Below are positions 1 to 7,110 of a stretch of DNA of 12,816 nt, piece by piece. Made by a program: the position numbers and the translations under genes. This stretch comes from Epsilonproteobacteria bacterium UBA4036. GTDB taxonomy: Bacteria > Campylobacterota > Campylobacteria > Campylobacterales > Arcobacteraceae. Position 1 is the first letter of the stretch; the number at the start of each line of letters is the position of its first letter. Below the pieces are notes generated by a model. The model was not told the origin of the DNA, did no database searches, and saw nothing but the letters and a program-made list of their open reading frames with translations. Location of the stretch: the NCBI GenBank assembly GCA_002382325.1, contig DGAG01000006.1, positions 1 through 12,816 on the forward strand. Reading direction: 5' to 3'.

Positions 1-48
1 GACTTCTTTATCGGCTTGTTGTAAAGTGGCATTTGATATAAAACTCAT
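1..48 (-). CDS. glyA: Serine hydroxymethyltransferase, N-terminal fragment
   Basis: Only the first 16 codons are inside the window (MSFISNATLQQADKEV), running off the left edge. The peptide resembles the conserved N-terminus of Campylobacterota GlyA (MS-I----L--ADKE-). An AAAGGA ribosome binding site lies at 55-60, six bases before the ATG at 46-48. GlyA is the PLP enzyme that interconverts serine and glycine and feeds one-carbon units to tetrahydrofolate. The assignment rests on this short match plus position: glyA directly follows lysS in Helicobacter and Campylobacter. A TATAAT at 62-67 (minus strand) could be its own -10, but it is so close to the ATG that the ribosome site would not be fully transcribed, so read-through from lysS is at least as likely. 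Confidence 0.75.
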   Translation of the reverse strand, partial: MSFISNATLQQADKEV

Positions 49-72
49 ATTTTTTCCTTTAATTATATTTTA

Positions 73-124
73 GTAACAAGAGACAAGTATTTTCTCGTCA
101 CTCGTTACTTGTTACTCGTCACTC
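73..124. repeat. Heptanucleotide array and hairpin at the lysS 3' end
   Basis: Bases 94-124 are a tandem array of period 7. On the minus strand the units are GAGTGAC, GAGTAAC, AAGTAAC and GAGTGAC, then GAG. The array contains the last three lysS codons (Ser-Asp-Glu) and its TAA stop (112-114). Bases 73-87 are an inverted partner of 101-115: 8 perfect pairs (GTAACAAG with CTTGTTAC), two mismatches, then 5 more pairs including one G-U, with a 13-base loop. The hairpin could act as a processing or attenuation signal between lysS and glyA. No U-run follows it, so it is not a standard intrinsic terminator. Confidence 0.75.
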
Positions 125-1629
125 ATTTCGTGTAAATCAATTTCATTGTGTACTGGTTTCATGGCAGGAAACAACAATACATCTCGAATACTGTGTTCGT
201 TGGTTAACATCATAACCAATCGGTCAATTCCTATGCCTTGTCCTGCACATGGAGCCATTCCATAACTTAGGGCATTAACAAAATCTTCATCCATTTCATG
301 GGCTTCATCATCCCCACTGTCTTTGGCAGCCATTTGCGCTTCAAAACGTTCTAACTGATCGAGTGGATCATTAAGCTCACTGAAGGCATTGGCAATCTCT
401 TTTCCTGCAATAAAAAGCTCAAAACGGTCTGTAAGATGAGGCTTTTCATCACTTCTTCGAGCAAGTGGTGAAATATCGACAGGGTATTCGGTGATAAACG
501 TTGGGTTAATTAGCTTAGCTTCAACAAACTCATCAAAAAGTTCTCCTTGAAGTTGTCCTAAACTCATATTGGCATTGGCTTCGAGGTTATTGGCTTTTAA
601 GTATTCCAAAATTTTTGTTTTATCTGTTGTGATTTCAGCAGGAACGCCCCCAATAGCAGTGAGTGATTCAATTAAAGGAATTTCACTGAATGCTTCAAAG
701 TTAATTCGATGTTCACCATACGGTAAAATGGTGGGTAAATTTAAGTGTTCAAAGAGATATTCAAAATACTCTTTGGTAATTTTAATCAAATCTTTGTAAG
801 TTTTATACGCCCAATAAAATTCAATGGAAGTAAACTCTGGGTTATGAGTGGCATCCATTCCTTCGTTTCTGAAGTTTCGGTTGATTTCAAACACCGCTTC
901 AAATCCACCCACAATGAGTCGTTTTAAATATAATTCAGGAGCAATTCGCAAATATCTATCAATGCCCAAAGCGTTATGATGAGTCACAAATGGTTTGGCG
1001 TTGGCTCCTCCTGCAATAGGGTGCATCATAGGGGTTTCAACTTCTAAAAAGCCTTTGTCTTCAAAAAAACGTCGTGTTAGACTGATAACTTTACTTCGTA
1101 TGTGAAACGTTTTTCGCACATTGCTGTTCATAATTAAATCTAAATAGCGTTGTCGATATCGCAACTCTTTGTCTTGAATCCCGTGATATTTTTCAGGTAA
1201 AGGGGAGATGGCTTTGGTCAAAATCTTAATGCTGTGAACATGCAAAGAGAGTTCTCCTTGATTGGTCACAAAGGGATATCCCTCAACTTCAATAATATCT
1301 CCTACTTCAATATTCTTTTTAAAGACATCGTTGTAAAAGCCTTCGGCTAAATGGTCACGGGATACATAAATTTGTAACACGCCACTTTCATCTTCAATTT
1401 TTAAAAAAGAGGCTTTCCCCATGAGTCGAAAAAATTTAATTCGTCCTGCCACGATGTAAGTTCTGCTTTCATCTCGTTTATTTTCAAGATTGGCAACATC
1501 CGTGTTGACGTTTAAAAATTTTGAAATGGTTGTATTTCGACTGCTTTTGTTGCAATAAGGATTAACCCCAATCTCTCTTAGCTTGTTTGCTTTTTCTATT
1601 CGTTGTTGTATGTATTTATTTTCAAACAA
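112..1629 (-). CDS. lysS: Lysyl-tRNA synthetase (class II)
   Basis: This enzyme charges tRNA-Lys with lysine using ATP. The protein is 505 residues, the same length as E. coli LysS. An OB-fold anticodon-binding domain occupies about residues 57-135 (YIVAGRIKFFRLMGKASFLKI). The class II catalytic core follows: motif 1 near GFLEVETPMM (193-202), motif 2 at FRNEGMDATHNPEFTSIEFY (253-272), and motif 3 at GIGIDRLVMML (465-475). The start is TTG at 1627-1629. It is supported by an AAGGGA at 1637-1642 with seven bases of spacing and by the family N-terminus MFEN-YIQQRIEKAN; the next Met is residue 70, inside the OB fold. It lies 24 bp downstream of cvpA and is probably co-transcribed with cvpA and glyA. 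The last codons and stop fall in a heptanucleotide array, so the C-terminal SDE is probably repeat-derived. Confidence 0.97.
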   Translation of the reverse strand: MFENKYIQQRIEKANKLREIGVNPYCNKSSRNTTISKFLNVNTDVANLENKRDESRTYIVAGRIKFFRLMGKASFLKIEDESGVLQIYVSRDHLAEGFYNDVFKKNIEVGDIIEVEGYPFVTNQGELSLHVHSIKILTKAISPLPEKYHGIQDKELRYRQRYLDLIMNSNVRKTFHIRSKVISLTRRFFEDKGFLEVETPMMHPIAGGANAKPFVTHHNALGIDRYLRIAPELYLKRLIVGGFEAVFEINRNFRNEGMDATHNPEFTSIEFYWAYKTYKDLIKITKEYFEYLFEHLNLPTILPYGEHRINFEAFSEIPLIESLTAIGGVPAEITTDKTKILEYLKANNLEANANMSLGQLQGELFDEFVEAKLINPTFITEYPVDISPLARRSDEKPHLTDRFELFIAGKEIANAFSELNDPLDQLERFEAQMAAKDSGDDEAHEMDEDFVNALSYGMAPCAGQGIGIDRLVMMLTNEHSIRDVLLFPAMKPVHNEIDLHEMSDE

Positions 1630-1653
1630 TATCTCGTCCCTTTTCCTTTAAAT

Positions 1654-2379
1654 TTACTTTTCTTCTTTGACTTGAGGTTCTTTCTCTTTTAATGCCTCAT
1701 TGTCCGCAGTTGGTTTTGTTTTCTCTTCAAGTGCTTTTTGACTTGATTCTAAAACTTCTTTGGCTTGTTCAAGCGTTTTGTCTTTCATGTTTTCAAGATT
1801 TTCTTTGATGGTTTCTTGTGTCATTTCATTGAGATTCTCTTTGCTTTTTTCAATGGCGTTGTCAACACTTTTTTTCACTTCACTGGAAGCCACTTGTTGG
1901 TCTAATTTAATAATAAAAGCACCACCTGCGACTAAAATAGGATACGTAATGGTATCACCAATACTGGCATCAAGTTTCTCTTTAATGGTTTGAATTTGTG
2001 AAAGGGCATAAATGATAATAGAAAAAATCAAAAAGACTTTAAAGGCACCAAATACAAATCCCAAAAGTTTATCAAAAACGCCTAAACCACTGAGTGAAAA
2101 GATTTTACTGATAATTAAACCCAATACATACGCAACAATCCAAAATGCGATGAGTCCTACAATAAATCCCATAAGTTGAATCGAAGAGTCGTTTTTTAGT
2201 GCAAGAACCGGTGCAATCATTTCCCCTACGGTTGTTGCCAGTCGCGAAGCAATAAAAATTCCCCCAATAATGCCAATAAGTCCAAATACTTCTTTAATAA
2301 AGCCTCGAAAGAGTCCTTTAAGACCTAAAAGTAATGTGATGGCAATTACAACGATGTCAAATATTGAAATATCTTGCAT
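1654..2379 (-). CDS. cvpA: CvpA family inner-membrane protein
   Basis: A 241-residue membrane protein with four predicted hydrophobic segments, about residues 5-22, 29-46, 66-90 and 104-128. The typical CvpA start is visible (DISIFDIVVIAITLLLGLKG, then FRGFIKE). After residue ~165 comes a long hydrophilic tail rich in Lys and Glu, likely helical or coiled coil in the cytoplasm, which makes it longer than the roughly 160-residue E. coli CvpA. CvpA was named for its effect on colicin V production; its general role is envelope-related and not well defined. The start is ATG at 2377-2379, with AGGA at 2386-2389. The order cvpA-lysS-glyA is the one I recall for Helicobacter pylori, which supports the call. 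It is probably the first gene of that operon. Confidence 0.87.
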   Translation of the reverse strand: MQDISIFDIVVIAITLLLGLKGLFRGFIKEVFGLIGIIGGIFIASRLATTVGEMIAPVLALKNDSSIQLMGFIVGLIAFWIVAYVLGLIISKIFSLSGLGVFDKLLGFVFGAFKVFLIFSIIIYALSQIQTIKEKLDASIGDTITYPILVAGGAFIIKLDQQVASSEVKKSVDNAIEKSKENLNEMTQETIKENLENMKDKTLEQAKEVLESSQKALEEKTKPTADNEALKEKEPQVKEEK

Positions 2380-2406
2380 GGATAATCCTAAAGTTAAATT
2401 GGGCGT

Positions 2407-2412
2407 ATTTTA
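2407..2412 (-). promoter_or_regulatory. Putative -10 element of the cvpA-lysS-glyA operon
   Basis: TAAAAT on the minus strand, placing a transcription start near 2400 and a leader of about 20 bases that includes the AGGA site at 2386-2389. The surrounding 70 bp (2380-2449) between the kinase stop and cvpA is very AT-rich, with no convincing -35, as is usual for sigma-70 promoters in this phylum. The kinase gene upstream could also read through, since no terminator hairpin is visible in the gap. Confidence 0.4.
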
Positions 2413-2449
2413 CCGAATTTTTACAAAATAAAAGTTTAATTGGCAGTTT

Positions 2450-3445
2450 TTATTGAGCTTTGAGTCCAATTGTGAGTTGAAATTTTGCCCCGTAATACTT
2501 TTTCTCTTCAAGTTCAAAAGATTCATTAAAAGATTTAATATCGCCATTCATATGATTGACAATAATTTCTTGAGTCATGTAAAGCCCAATTCCTGTGCCT
2601 TGAGCTTGGTGTTTGGTGGTAAAATAGGGTTCAAAAATTTTATCTTTGATAGACTCTTTAATGCCATCGCCGTTGTCATGAACAATGACAATGGCTTGAT
2701 TGTCCAAGGTATACGTTTGAATAAGTATGATTTTGTTTTCTTTAATGGATTTAATTTTTAACGCATCAATGGCATTGTTAAGTAGGTTAATAATCACTTG
2801 CATAAACTCATTTTTGTATCCAAATAAGGTGATGTTTTTTTCAAAATGGGTGTGCAGTTTAATGTTGTTTTCTATGAGTCGATTGTGGATTAAATCAATA
2901 TTACGATTAATGGTCTCTTCCAAATCAAAGTCGGATTTTTCTTTATCTAAAGCAAAAAAATCGCGAAAACTGTTGATGGTTTCGGATAAAAATTCCGAGT
3001 TTTTCATAATCATATTGTACGAGTAATCAAAGGTTTCATCGCTTAAAATTTTCAACTCTTTTTGCAGTTTCATGGCACTTGCTGCAGTGGAAATGGCACT
3101 TAAAGGTTGTCTCCATTGGTGGGCAATATTGGAAATCATCTCTCCCATGGCAGCCATTTTGCTTTGGTGCAGCAACATTTTGTTGCGTTGTTCATTTTTC
3201 GCAATCTCTTCTTTGATTTTTTGTTGCAATTCAAAGTTAGAGTGAGTTAAGGATTTGGTGTGTTGATTCACTTTTTTATAAAGGGCTTTGAGTTTGATAA
3301 ATAAAAAAATGGTAGAAAACAAAGGGACACCCACAGCCAGTGCAAAAAGAAAAAGATTGTGTGCGATTTCCCGATGAAAAAAGAGTAAAGATAAACAGTA
3401 TGCCAATAAAAATAGTACAAAATAGGTGTTTTTTCTTTTTTTCAT
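2450..3445 (-). CDS. Sensor histidine kinase, membrane-anchored, without a recognisable sensor domain
   Basis: A 331-residue kinase. Two hydrophobic segments (about 7-23 and 29-51) are separated by only a few residues, so almost nothing is exposed to the periplasm. A helical coiled-coil linker (52-98) leads to the dimerisation/phosphoacceptor H-box MGEMISNIAHQWRQPLSAIS, with the phosphorylated His at 109. The ATPase domain has an N-box (EFMQVIINLLNNAIDAL, 213-229), a G1 box DNGDG (257-261), an F-box FEPYFTT (271-277) and a G2 box GTGIGL (283-288), so all catalytic boxes are present. The start is ATG at 3443-3445 with AAGAGGA at 3450-3456. No response regulator is adjacent, so its partner is unknown. 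The signal may be sensed in the membrane or through a partner protein (inference). It shares an intergenic promoter region with the divergent ispG. Confidence 0.93.
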   Translation of the reverse strand: MKKRKNTYFVLFLLAYCLSLLFFHREIAHNLFLFALAVGVPLFSTIFLFIKLKALYKKVNQHTKSLTHSNFELQQKIKEEIAKNEQRNKMLLHQSKMAAMGEMISNIAHQWRQPLSAISTAASAMKLQKELKILSDETFDYSYNMIMKNSEFLSETINSFRDFFALDKEKSDFDLEETINRNIDLIHNRLIENNIKLHTHFEKNITLFGYKNEFMQVIINLLNNAIDALKIKSIKENKIILIQTYTLDNQAIVIVHDNGDGIKESIKDKIFEPYFTTKHQAQGTGIGLYMTQEIIVNHMNGDIKSFNESFELEEKKYYGAKFQLTIGLKAQ

Positions 3446-3478
3446 TGCATCCTCTTTTTAAAAGCATATTCTATGAAA

Positions 3479-3484
3479 ATAATA
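3479..3484 (-). promoter_or_regulatory. Putative -10 element of the histidine kinase gene
   Basis: TATTAT on the minus strand would place transcription start near 3472 and give a leader of about 27 bases containing the AAGAGGA ribosome site. It is one of several AT-rich hexamers in the 82-bp divergent spacer (3446-3527), so the exact choice is uncertain. Confidence 0.35.
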
Positions 3485-3515
3485 CTTATAAAATCTATTA
3501 TTAAAATAATTTGGC

Positions 3516-3521
3516 TATAAT
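3516..3521 (+). promoter_or_regulatory. Consensus -10 element of ispG, implying a leaderless mRNA
   Basis: A perfect TATAAT in the context TTGGCTATAATCAC. Transcription usually begins seven bases after the last base of the -10, which is position 3528, the A of the ispG ATG. No ribosome binding site lies between the hexamer and the start codon. This fits leaderless transcription, or else a start upstream of this hexamer. Confidence 0.6.
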
Positions 3522-3527
3522 CACAAA

Positions 3528-4589
3528 ATGATAAAACGATATAAAACGAAAAAAATATATGTGGGAAATGTTCCTATTGGTGGGGATTCGCCTATATCAG
3601 TTCAATCCATGACTTACAGCAAAACCAGTGACATCAACGCCACAGTTGAGCAAATAAAAGCCTTGCACTTTGCAGGAGCAGACATTGTTCGTGTTGCTGT
3701 TCCTGATATGGCTGCTGCGAATGCACTTAAGACAATCAAAGAGCAAACAACGCTTCCTTTGGTTGCGGATATTCATTTTAATTATAAATTGGCACTTATT
3801 GCGGCCGAAAGTGTGGATTGTATTCGAATAAATCCGGGTAATATCGGAGATAAAACAAGAGTTAAAGAGATTGTCAAAGCGTGTCAAGAGCGAAATTTAC
3901 CTATACGTATTGGGATAAATTGTGGTTCACTTGAAGAACAATTTGAAAATAAATACGGGCAAACCGCACAAGGTATGGTGGCAAGTGCCCAATACAACAT
4001 TCAATTTTTGGAAGATTTGGGATTTACGGATATTAAAATTTCTCTTAAAGCCAGTGATGTACAACGAACGGTTGAAGCGTACAGACTGTTACGACCTCTT
4101 AATGCGTATCCTTTTCATTTGGGTGTTACGGAAGCAGGAACACTTTTCCACTCGACCATTAAATCTTCTATTGCCTTAGGCAGTTTGCTTTTAGATGGTA
4201 TAGGTGATACACTTAGAGTTTCAATCACGGGTGAGTTGGAAAAAGAGATAGAAGTAGGAAGAGCCATTTTAAAAGACGCAGGGCTAATCAAAGAAGGACT
4301 TAATATCATCTCTTGCCCAACATGTGGACGAATAGAAGCTGATTTGGTCGATGCCGTTGCTCAAGTGGAAGAGAAAACCAAACACATCAAAACCCCTTTA
4401 AATGTCTCTGTTATGGGGTGTGTGGTCAATGCCTTAGGTGAAGCCAAAAGTGCAGATGTAGCAATTGCTTATGGCAAAGGAAGTGGGTTAATCATTAAAA
4501 AAGGTGAAACCATCGCAAAGTTGCCAACGCAAGAGTTGTTGGAGCGATTTTTAAAAGAAGTGGAAGAAGAAGCGAAAAAGAACAGTTAA
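3528..4589 (+). CDS. ispG: 4-hydroxy-3-methylbut-2-enyl diphosphate synthase (IspG/GcpE)
   Basis: IspG carries out the penultimate step of the MEP isoprenoid pathway, reductive conversion of MEcPP to HMBPP, using a [4Fe-4S] cluster. The protein is 353 residues, normal for the short bacterial two-domain form. The N-terminal TIM-barrel part begins at KRYKTKKIYVGNVPIGGDSPISVQSM. The C-terminal iron-sulfur domain has the cluster ligands Cys263 and Cys266 (SCPTCGR), Cys298 and Glu305 (MGCVVNALGE). The ATG start matches the family N-terminus, although there is no ribosome binding site and a TATAAT ends six bases before it. The TAA stop (4587-4589) lies at the start of a heptanucleotide array. dnaB follows after about 110 bp. 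Confidence 0.97.
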   Translation: MIKRYKTKKIYVGNVPIGGDSPISVQSMTYSKTSDINATVEQIKALHFAGADIVRVAVPDMAAANALKTIKEQTTLPLVADIHFNYKLALIAAESVDCIRINPGNIGDKTRVKEIVKACQERNLPIRIGINCGSLEEQFENKYGQTAQGMVASAQYNIQFLEDLGFTDIKISLKASDVQRTVEAYRLLRPLNAYPFHLGVTEAGTLFHSTIKSSIALGSLLLDGIGDTLRVSITGELEKEIEVGRAILKDAGLIKEGLNIISCPTCGRIEADLVDAVAQVEEKTKHIKTPLNVSVMGCVVNALGEAKSADVAIAYGKGSGLIIKKGETIAKLPTQELLERFLKEVEEEAKKNS

Positions 4590-4611
4590 TGGTTGATAGT
4601 TTATGGCTATG
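4586..4611. repeat. Heptanucleotide array at the ispG stop (left arm)
   Basis: Period-7 units TTAATGG, TTGATAG, TTTATGG and CTATGAA, starting within the ispG stop codon. Bases 4592-4606 are an imperfect inverted copy of 4672-4686 (13 of 15 matches), so with the right arm this forms a pair of inverted arrays around a roughly 65-bp core. Confidence 0.65.
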
Positions 4612-4663
4612 AACAAAAAGAAGATAATAGTAAAGGAGCGTTTAGTTGATATTGGAGGGTTTA

Positions 4664-4697
4664 GCTATAAACCATTAACCATCAACTATAAACTAAA
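4664..4697. repeat. Heptanucleotide array upstream of dnaB (right arm)
   Basis: Period-7 units CTATAAA, CCATTAA, CCATCAA, CTATAAA and CTAAAAA, ending just before the dnaB ATG. It is the inverted partner of the array at 4586-4611. The unit CTATAAA places a TATAAA hexamer at 4687-4692, whose predicted transcription start (about 4699) would be two bases before the dnaB start codon. The ~52-bp core between the arms (4612-4663) shows no gene. Confidence 0.65.
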
Positions 4698-4700
4698 AAT

Positions 4701-6143
4701 ATGGACAGCGTATACAGTATAAACATTGAAAGAGCCGTTTTAAGTTCGGTTTTATTTAACCCAGAAGAGATTGAAGATATTTTAGGCATAGTCAGCGCCA
4801 AAGATTTTTATTTGCCTGCGCATCAAAAAATATTTGCAGTAATGGAACAGCTTCATCATGCTGATATGCCCATTGATGAAGAGTTTATTCGTAAAAGAGT
4901 CAATTCAAAAGAGGTGGATGACTCTATTTTAATTGAAATATTATCGGCTAATCCCATTACCAATACCTTAGCGTATGTACGAGAAATTAAAGATGGAAGT
5001 ATTAAAAGAGAATTGGCTTCTTTGGCAACTAAAATAAAAAAAGTGGCGATTGAAGATGATGTTCCTGCTGTTCAAGCTGTTGATACCATACAAAATGAAC
5101 TCTATAAAATTACCACGGACAGTGCGTCAAGTGAACTTAAAGATATTCATGTTATCAGCAGTGATACGTTAGATTACATTAAAAAAATGAAAGAGATGGG
5201 CAATAAACATCTTATTGGTGAAACCACAGGTTTTCATAATTTAGATGCCAGAACCACAGGATTTAATGCCGGTGATTTGGTTATTATTGCAGCACGACCT
5301 GCTATGGGAAAAACGGCATTGGTTTTAAATACCGCTTTGCGAAATGTGGAACAGAATAAAGGAGTAATTATTTTTTCATTGGAAATGCCTGCAGAACAAT
5401 TGATGTTAAGAATGCTTGCTGCTAAAACTTCCATTCCTTTACAAAATTTACGAAAGGGAGATTTGGACGATCAACAATGGAGTATTTTAACTAAGGCGTT
5501 CAATGATTTAAGTACCAAAAAGCTGTTTGTCGATGATGGCGGAAGCATCAATATCAATCAACTTAGAGCAAGAGTTCGAAAGTTGGCACAAAATGCTGAA
5601 AATAATATCTCTTTAATCATCATTGACTACTTACAGTTAATGCAAGGAACAGGAGGAAAAGACAGGCACTTGGAAGTTTCGGAAATCTCAAGAGGGCTTA
5701 AGATGCTTGCGCGAGAGCTAAAAATCCCTGTTATTGCCTTAAGTCAGCTTAACCGTGGACTTGAAAACAGACCCGACAAACGCCCAATGCTCAGTGACCT
5801 AAGAGAGTCAGGGGCAATTGAACAAGATGCCGATATTATTATGTTTGTGTATCGTGATGATGTTTATAAAGAGCGTGATGAAGCCAGAAAAGAAAAAGAG
5901 GCAAAAGATAAAGGAGAAGAGTATAAATCGACCTTTATCAATAAACCCGTGGAAGAGGCTGAAATTATTATTGGAAAACAGCGAAATGGACCCATTGGTA
6001 CGGTTAAACTTGATTTTCATAAAAACTTAACCAAATTTGTCGATAAAGAACACAGCGGTGAAGCTCCTATTGAAATCACATTTGAAAGTATTGCTGATAC
6101 ACAAAAAGAGACCAATATTGAAGTGCCAAATATTGATATTTGA
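4701..6143 (+). CDS. dnaB: Replicative DNA helicase DnaB
   Basis: DnaB is the hexameric 5'-3' helicase that unwinds DNA at the replication fork. The protein is 480 residues. An N-terminal helical domain (about 5-105, NIERAVLSSVLFNPEEIEDI) and a linker lead to a RecA-like motor: Walker A ARPAMGKT (198-205), catalytic Glu228 in SLEMP, Walker B IIIDYLQLM (306-314) with Asp309, and the late motif SQLNRGLENRPDKRPMLSDL (348-367). A charged stretch at about 389-419 (YKERDEARKEKEAKDKGEEY) matches in place the C-terminal insert known from H. pylori DnaB. The ATG start fits the family but has no ribosome binding site; the preceding bases are a heptanucleotide array. The TGA stop directly abuts another array. 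Confidence 0.97.
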   Translation: MDSVYSINIERAVLSSVLFNPEEIEDILGIVSAKDFYLPAHQKIFAVMEQLHHADMPIDEEFIRKRVNSKEVDDSILIEILSANPITNTLAYVREIKDGSIKRELASLATKIKKVAIEDDVPAVQAVDTIQNELYKITTDSASSELKDIHVISSDTLDYIKKMKEMGNKHLIGETTGFHNLDARTTGFNAGDLVIIAARPAMGKTALVLNTALRNVEQNKGVIIFSLEMPAEQLMLRMLAAKTSIPLQNLRKGDLDDQQWSILTKAFNDLSTKKLFVDDGGSININQLRARVRKLAQNAENNISLIIIDYLQLMQGTGGKDRHLEVSEISRGLKMLARELKIPVIALSQLNRGLENRPDKRPMLSDLRESGAIEQDADIIMFVYRDDVYKERDEARKEKEAKDKGEEYKSTFINKPVEEAEIIIGKQRNGPIGTVKLDFHKNLTKFVDKEHSGEAPIEITFESIADTQKETNIEVPNIDI

Positions 6144-6162
6144 TGGTGAATGGTGAAGTAAT
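6141..6162. repeat. Heptanucleotide array at the dnaB stop
   Basis: Two exact TGGTGAA units at 6144-6150 and 6151-6157, preceded by the dnaB TGA stop (6141-6143) and followed by a degenerate GTAATG. It is short, so weak on its own. The position directly at a stop codon and the period of 7 match the other arrays. Confidence 0.5.
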
Positions 6163-6184
6163 GTGCCTTTTTCTTTTAGCTAAA

Positions 6185-6226
6185 AACCATTAACTAATAA
6201 TAAATTACTAATAACTAATACCTAAG
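6185..6226. repeat. Heptanucleotide array in the dnaB-galU spacer
   Basis: Six consecutive units in a fixed register of 7: AACCATT, AACTAAT, AATAAAT, TACTAAT, AACTAAT and ACCTAAG. It lies between dnaB and the galU promoter. The units are close to the reverse complement of those in the cysC-cysQ gap. Confidence 0.65.
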
Positions 6227-6237
6227 TAACTTTTTTG

Positions 6238-6243
6238 TACAAT
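6238..6243 (+). promoter_or_regulatory. Putative -10 element of the galU polysaccharide operon
   Basis: TACAAT just after a T-tract (6231-6236), with a predicted start near 6250 and a 30-base leader. An AGGA at 6270-6273 sits six bases before the galU ATG. The T-rich upstream stretch without a -35 box is usual for this phylum. From here to the right edge all genes are on the plus strand with short gaps, so this may drive the whole precursor operon. Confidence 0.5.
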
Positions 6244-6279
6244 ATAGCCCTTAAAACAATGATATATTTAGGATAAAAA

Positions 6280-7110
6280 ATGATTAAAAAATGTTTGTTT
6301 CCTGCTGCAGGATATGGAACGCGGTTTTTGCCTGCAACCAAAGCCATACCTAAAGAGATGTTACCTGTGTTGACCAAACCACTTTTGCAATATGGCGTTG
6401 AAGAAGCGATTGAAGCAGGGCTTAATACTATGGCAATTGTAACAGGGCGAGGCAAACGTGCTATTGAAGACCATTTTGATATTTCTTATGAGTTGGAACA
6501 TCAAATTAAGGGTACGAGTAAAGAACACTATTTAACTGAAATAAGAGAAGTTATTGGAAAATGCACTTTCTCTTATACTCGACAAATAGAGATGAAAGGT
6601 TTAGGTCATGCTATTTTAAGTGGTGAAACACTCATTGGAAACGAACCTTTTGCCGTAATATTAGCCGATGATTTATGTGATAATACTCAAGGTAATGGGG
6701 TGTTGTCTCAAATGATTGAAGTGTATAAAAAATATCAGTGTTCGATTGTTGCCATTGAAGAAATTCCCAAAGAACATACCAACAAATATGGTGTCATAGC
6801 AGGAAATGAGATAGAATCCGGTTTGTTTATGGTTAAAGATATGGTTGAAAAGCCCGAACCCCAAGATGCTCCTTCAAATATGGCAATTATAGGGCGATAC
6901 ATTTTAACTCCCGATATTTTTGATATTATAAGACAAACCAAACCTGGCAAAGGGGGAGAGATACAAATTACCGATGCACTTTTGACCCAAGCAAAAAAAG
7001 GAATGGTTTTAGGATTTAAGTTCCAAGGTAAACGATTTGATTGTGGTAGTGTTGATGGATTTGTGGAAGCTACGAATTATTTCTATACTAAGGATAAAAT
7101 AAATGGTTGA
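6280..7110 (+). CDS. galU: UTP-glucose-1-phosphate uridylyltransferase
   Basis: GalU makes UDP-glucose from UTP and glucose-1-phosphate in the cytoplasm. The protein is 276 residues, a little shorter than the roughly 300-residue E. coli enzyme. The nucleotidyltransferase signature AAGYGTRFLPATKAIPKEML is at 9-28, the metal-binding LADD at 128-131, MVEKP at 188-192 and GGEIQITDAL at 225-234. The ATG has a good AGGA site. The gene overlaps the next one by eight bases (7103-7110), so the two are translationally coupled; the next enzyme uses its product. The usual paralogues (rfbA-type thymidylyltransferases) lack this form of the signature, so the call is firm. Confidence 0.96.
   Translation: MIKKCLFPAAGYGTRFLPATKAIPKEMLPVLTKPLLQYGVEEAIEAGLNTMAIVTGRGKRAIEDHFDISYELEHQIKGTSKEHYLTEIREVIGKCTFSYTRQIEMKGLGHAILSGETLIGNEPFAVILADDLCDNTQGNGVLSQMIEVYKKYQCSIVAIEEIPKEHTNKYGVIAGNEIESGLFMVKDMVEKPEPQDAPSNMAIIGRYILTPDIFDIIRQTKPGKGGEIQITDALLTQAKKGMVLGFKFQGKRFDCGSVDGFVEATNYFYTKDKING

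Noticed and set aside
2453..3026. Plus-strand open frames antisense to the kinase
   Set aside because: No ribosome binding sites or recognisable protein features; explained by codon bias of the real gene on the other strand.
3276..3467. Small minus-strand open frame of 63 codons overlapping the kinase N-terminus
   Set aside because: It is in another frame of the kinase gene, which has all family motifs; the translated frame shows no family features.
6174..6185. Palindrome TTTTAGCTAAAA before galU as operator or terminator
   Set aside because: All A/T except the central AGCT, short, with no loop and no following T-run; common by chance in such AT-rich DNA.
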